DNA from: Hydractinia symbiolongicarpus
Lineage: Eukaryota; Cnidaria; Hydrozoa; Anthoathecata; Hydractiniidae
Assembly: GCF_029227915.1 (NCBI RefSeq)
Contig: NC_079888.1
Location: 14,369,001 to 14,433,000, forward strand
Direction of reading: 5' to 3'
DNA length: 64,000 nucleotides
The translations under genes were made by a program, and so were the position numbers. The notes under the pieces are model-generated. The model made no database searches. It was not told the DNA's origin and saw only the letters and a program-made list of their open reading frames with translations. This document shows, piece by piece, positions 59,570 to 64,000 of this stretch (its first letter is position 1; each line of letters opens with the position of its first letter).

Positions 59570-59900
59570 TTAATAAATAGAATAAGTCTTGAACTGTATA
59601 TTCGTTTTTTGTGTCATTATATAACATTATAGACAGGTGTACCAATGGCATATGAGATAGGTCTAAATGGTGAACATCCATTAATACACTTTTTTGGACC
59701 TTGCAAAAACGATAACGTATACCAGGTTTAGTACCTGCAGGTCGAACTTTGTTGTAACTAGCTTCACTAAGCCTGTCAGATTTTAATAGTGGTAAAATTG
59801 GTAAAATGGTAAAATCCAGAAGCTTATCAGATGGTAGATTGACTTTTCGGAATTTGCTGCTGCCGGATAGAATTTCTTTCCATTTGAAAGCACTTTATAT
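59570..59900 (-). pseudogene. Penelope-like reverse transcriptase fragment
   Basis: The minus strand reads YNKVRPAGTKPGIRYRFCK, then after frame changes CSPFRPISYAIGTPVYNV and NDTKNEYTVQDLF. This is the order of the N-terminal RT region in Penelope-like elements (Y-x-x-L-R-P-x-G-S-x-P, R-P-I-x-S, N-E-Y-T). No GIY-YIG endonuclease is seen. It directly abuts the 5' side of the CR1-like LINE. Confidence 0.65.
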
Positions 59901-61667
59901 TTGAACTATCGAGCAAAGTCATTTTTTTCAGTTGGTCTTGATATTTTAAATTACAGTAGTAATTATACGAAGTGGAAGTGGATTTAGTTTATAGATATAT
60001 AATAGTGCTGTTGTAGTGTCTTATGAAAAGCCTTTTTTTATTTTTGGTTAATGGAGTATTTTTTGACGCTCTTTGTAGGAACAGGAACTATAAACTAGGT
60101 GCCTAAATTAAGAATCTATACGTTGACCCTTGGGAAATCTACAGTGTCGCCTATCAGAAAATTCGCGGGTTCGTTTGTCGGCAAATCATTATCGCAGGAG
60201 ACCCTTGATAAATCTGCGTTCAACCGCTTTAAAATGCAAAATACGTCTTTTAAAACAGAGACAAAATACAAAGAGTTTCAAAGTTGTACATGGTCGTCAC
60301 GTGGACGTGGCTGGCACAACGTCCTAATTGGAAAAATATTATAGAGTGGTTCAGCATCATAAATTTTGTATTGGTTCAGGATATTTACACACTGGCCAAA
60401 AATTACCAAGTATGTGAGTTATTTGAAATATGGTTTCATAGATTACGTTTTGTGTTATCGTAGAAACATCGCATTGGTGTCCACTTACTTTTAGATAGCA
60501 ACCTGAAAACGTTAAATAACTTCATTAAGTATCACGGTTAAGCTAAAATACAAATGTATTTCTAAGAATACTAAATGAAAAATAAATCCAGCTTGAACAA
60601 AATGTACAGCTTAATTTCACAGGTTTGTTAATCCTTGTTAAGGAAACATAGTATCTGTCATCGTCAAATATTACCCACGCCTTAATTTTAATAAAGCTGA
60701 GTTCACATGAACAACGAAAATGTTTTAAGGGCTTAGTACTAAAACGTTTTAGTCCCTTGTGAGCAGATTAGTTATAGTCTCAGTTTTAAGGCATAGCATT
60801 TTAAGAGAAGTGTCCACTATTACATAACATGCAATATTGTATAATTAATTGTAAGAACGGTGTTTACTTGTAGACAACTTTATACAAGTAGTATATAAAT
60901 AGTTAACAGGTTTGTTTTAATAATGCTTAAATGAGCGGCAAACAAAAGAGGTATTCAATATTTTTTGCACATAGATTCATTAGGGACCTGGTATTAGTTT
61001 CTTTAAATGAGTCTAATTTCGTGTTGATTTCAAAAACATTGTGACTTTTGAATTCACAGTATATTGTACATTGTGGTTACACTCGTATATTGCATTGCAT
61101 GGGTATGCACAATGGCGCGCAATGACTTGTGTAGGATATATTGCAGCAGTGAAAATTAATTTATAGGTAAGATAGGATTACATAAAGACTAAGTAAAGAA
61201 TGCTCACAAACTTCTTTACAAGGAAATAATGTTACCACAACAGTAACAACCACACGGAAAATTCCTGCGAAACCCTGTCAATTTTTGGATTATTTGTTCA
61301 CGCGCAATCTTCTGATCACTTAAAGGAAAAAAGCTAACTAGCTACTTCTGTTATATTCTTATGTGACAACCGATATTTTTTAATTTAATAACGTTATAAA
61401 AAAAGAAACAAATCAATAGCTTTATTGTCGTAGTAAGTCGGCGTGGACTTATATATGGCAAAAATTTCTGAAAGTTTAATATATTTTTTTTAACAAACTG
61501 ACAAAAGAATGGCTTTAGTTTTCCAATATAATTTCTTATGCGAATGTGGACTTTACACGTTTCAAAAGTTTGTTAAGCGTTTTTCTCTCAATATGTTGCT
61601 TACATTTAAAAACGCACAATGCTTTCCATTATAAGCAGTTTTTCCAAAACTTCGTAGCAACACAAAA
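59901..61667. other. Intergenic, no gene supported
   Basis: Overlapping frames at 60,099-60,344 have no domain. AT-rich otherwise. Confidence 0.4.
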
Positions 61668-61699
61668 TTGCTGTTCATAAAATTTAACTTTATAGGCAG

Positions 61700-62200
61700 T
61701 TTTCCAGTCACACAATCTTTATACGAACAAAGCGAGATGTTTGAAGAAAGGGGCAGAATTAAAAATCCATATATATTTGTCCATGATTGTAGCAGTTTAT
61801 GTCTTAAAGTAATCTCGAAATGTTTAGAGGCGCACATCATAAAAAATAATAATTTCATCAGCAATAGTTTTCAAAAAACTTGTATGGAAAAGGTTCCTGG
61901 TTGTTGGGAGCTTTTGTCCCTAGTTTGGTCCACATTAAAGTCTGCTAGGACTGAAAAAGCTTCGGTTTCACGATATGGCTGGATGTAGCTTCAGCCCGTA
62001 CAAACTTATCGTCTTTGCTTTAGAACGTTATGGTGTACCACCTTCCTGGATAGAACTTATTAAGATGTCCTATGGTGGTTTATGGAGTAATTCCTTTTCA
62101 TTTTCTGCCCCATCAGGGTGGTACTTAAAGGAAGGAGGTATTTATATTGGTTGCACCTTCTCAATTATTCAAATTTATCTTAGAAACTGAACGCGCTCTT
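61700..62200 (+). pseudogene. Non-LTR reverse transcriptase fragment
   Basis: Segments in shifting frames read VPGCWELLSLVWSTLKSAR, WLDVASA (RT motif A Asp), then PYKLIVFALERYGVPPSWIE and WSNSFSFSAPSGW followed by GIYIGCTFSII (motif B region). The order matches RT domains common in cnidarian non-LTR elements that are unlike the CR1 copies above. No endonuclease or tail was found, so the clade is undetermined. Confidence 0.6.
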
Positions 62201-64000
62201 CAATTAATTAACTTCTCAAGACGGCAAAGGCAAATCACCGGACCACATAACTGTGAGGAGAAGGAGATCCTCAGGGTCAACAAAAGAGTTATTGTTTACA
62301 AACAGTGGCATACAAAAGCAAGGATAACACTTGCTATGCAAATTCTATTCTGCAATGTTTAAACTACCTATCGCACTTCCATTCGTAGTTATTCCTGCTA
62401 ACCTGGCCGCCACTTCGCAAGTTAAAACATTTAACCATGACAAAGTAACGTATGAAATAATCTTGTCAACAAATAAGCGAATAATCATGATTAAATTTCG
62501 CCGTAGGAGTTGCAACATCCAACCTGATCAAAGAAACTTGAAGGAAAATTCTTTTTGGTGGTGCTTTTTATTCCATGTACTATAATCTAATATATTTTCT
62601 CACATATTTATTCAATTAACAACCTAACTTGCTGCCTTTTTATATTATAAATGATTTTTAATAGACAGCTAATATATATAGCTAATCGATTCATTATGGA
62701 GAAATCTGCATATGGTTTGACTTTCTTGATTTGTTGTTGACATCCCTACAATATCAACACAACAGGTTGTTTATATTCTTGTATGAAACTATCCATAAGG
62801 TTTTAAAGAATATTTTCATTAGTGCATAACTAATGTCTGAAATTGACACAAGTATTTTTTGGTAGATGGGTTTCCTCATAGAAACGGGTGAAGTGTTACA
62901 AAATCCAGGGGATGCTGACACAAAGGCCCTCTTTAGTCCAGGGGTAGCCGTTTTTTCCTTGTGAACTGAAGTTTCTGAATTCAGCAGTTGCAGCCATTGT
63001 CAAACAGAAAAGAAGATTTTTACAAAAAGGTAGGTATGTAGGTATATAAATCTAATATTTTTCGTGCTTTTAGTAATTCTTTCCCCTTTTTCACAAAAGC
63101 CTGCAATTTGTTTAAGCTAAAGTTATTTGTGTCGGGGGACGTCAAATTATTTAGTTTTTTAAATCTTTGGCTTTCTTTCACCAAGGAATTTTAAAATGTA
63201 TTTAGAATATCTGAATAATACCTATTTCCATTGTTTTTAGGCAAATACAGATAAAATAGATGTTCGAAAACTTGTTGACGTCAGCAAAAATAATTGTCCA
63301 CAGTCATCATTTGAGACATGATTTGTGATTGCCATGTCACAAGCATCTTTATAACTTGTAAGGGAAGTTATGGGAAATGGATTTTTGTCTACCCCTTTAC
63401 CGCAGGGACTCTACTCCCCGCGCTTACACTGGGCTTGGATAGGGAAAAACATTATGTTACATACGGAAATTGGGGACTACTTTGCTGAAACTGAGACAAT
63501 AAAACAGAAAAAATGCACACATAAAAAGAAACTGGCTATTGTACTATTTTTTACTTCCTTCGTGAAAACTGGAGAAAAAATTTTATAGTTTTTTTTTATT
63601 TTTTTCAGAAAATAGTGTTATATTTTATGCCATTTGATACAATAAAACATTAATTTGAAACCGTTTGATTTTGAATTTTATAGTATTTTACGAACTTTGT
63701 GAATTGGAAATCCCGTATGGCTGATAGGTCACAACATATTAACAATTCATTAATTACAAAAAATGACTAAAATATGCAGCCGGTTTTATTATTTAAGAAC
63801 TACAATCGATTACACATATTTAAGAGTTCTAATTACTCACACATATTTGAACTCACATTTCCAATCACAATCATTATTAAACACCAATAATCTAAACTAA
63901 ACAAACAAATAAAAAAAAACACGACGAATTCGAAAAAATAATTTTACTACTGTTTTTTCAAGTAACAGCAAAATTTTAATTTTATTTCTACAGTTGTATC
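62201..64000. other. Intergenic, no gene supported
   Basis: Short frames (62,331-62,585; 63,370-63,588) without domains; AT-rich sequence to the window end. Confidence 0.4.

Overview
The window is AT-rich, intron-containing animal DNA, most probably from a cnidarian (hydrozoan-like). This rests on multi-exon genes with GT..AG introns and consistent phase, a short interstitial block of the animal telomere repeat, gene families common in cnidarian genomes (DZIP3-type HEPN, P2X7 C-terminal-like zinc domain, secreted alpha carbonic anhydrase), and a dense load of Tigger, Helitron, CR1-like, Penelope, OTU-bearing and integrase-bearing elements. The species cannot be named from the sequence alone.

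Layout. 1-2.3 kb: dispersed repeats and a tRNA-derived SINE. 2.28-7.15 kb: a complete-ended DNA transposon with a decayed integrase, long inverted terminal arrays of a 16-17 bp unit, a 5-bp target duplication and a second TIR element nested in its intron. 7.8-8.7 kb: a 21-bp minisatellite followed by about 355 bp of (AT)n. 10.1-21.35 kb, minus strand: a HEPN-domain gene. Its two 5' coding exons (519 codons plus 48) join in phase, and three homologous downstream exon copies (one broken) are spread over introns invaded by a Tigger element. 21.7-23.3 kb: 5'-truncated CR1-like LINE. 24.8-26.6 kb: OTU-domain element. 28.1-29.1 kb: Helitron fragment. 32.9-34.6 kb, minus strand: an intact seven-exon secreted alpha carbonic anhydrase of 300 residues, the best gene in the window. 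35.1-36.9 kb: second copy of the nested TIR element. 38.4-38.6 kb: telomere-like block beside a decayed relative of the 2.3/7.1 kb arrays. 42.9-43.65 kb: a possible small secreted-peptide gene. 47.5-48.3 kb: a two-exon P2X7 C-terminal-like zinc-domain gene. 50.4-52.6 kb, minus strand: a secreted kringle gene, possibly ROR/MuSK-like, broken by frameshifts and stops. 54.4-54.7 kb: TATA, short ORF and poly(A) signal. 56.7-59.9 kb: decayed CR1-like LINE and a Penelope fragment. 61.7-62.2 kb: another non-LTR reverse transcriptase fragment. The rest is AT-rich intergenic or intronic sequence in which I see no supported gene.

The host genes do not form a pathway. The carbonic anhydrase is the only one that looks fully intact. 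The HEPN gene and the P2X7-like gene look largely functional, but their ends are unresolved. Most of the other coding signal is transposon relic. The most unusual structures are the integrase transposon with array termini, the HEPN gene with alternative homologous 3' exons, and a tandem duplication that copies the splice donor of the P2X7-like gene.
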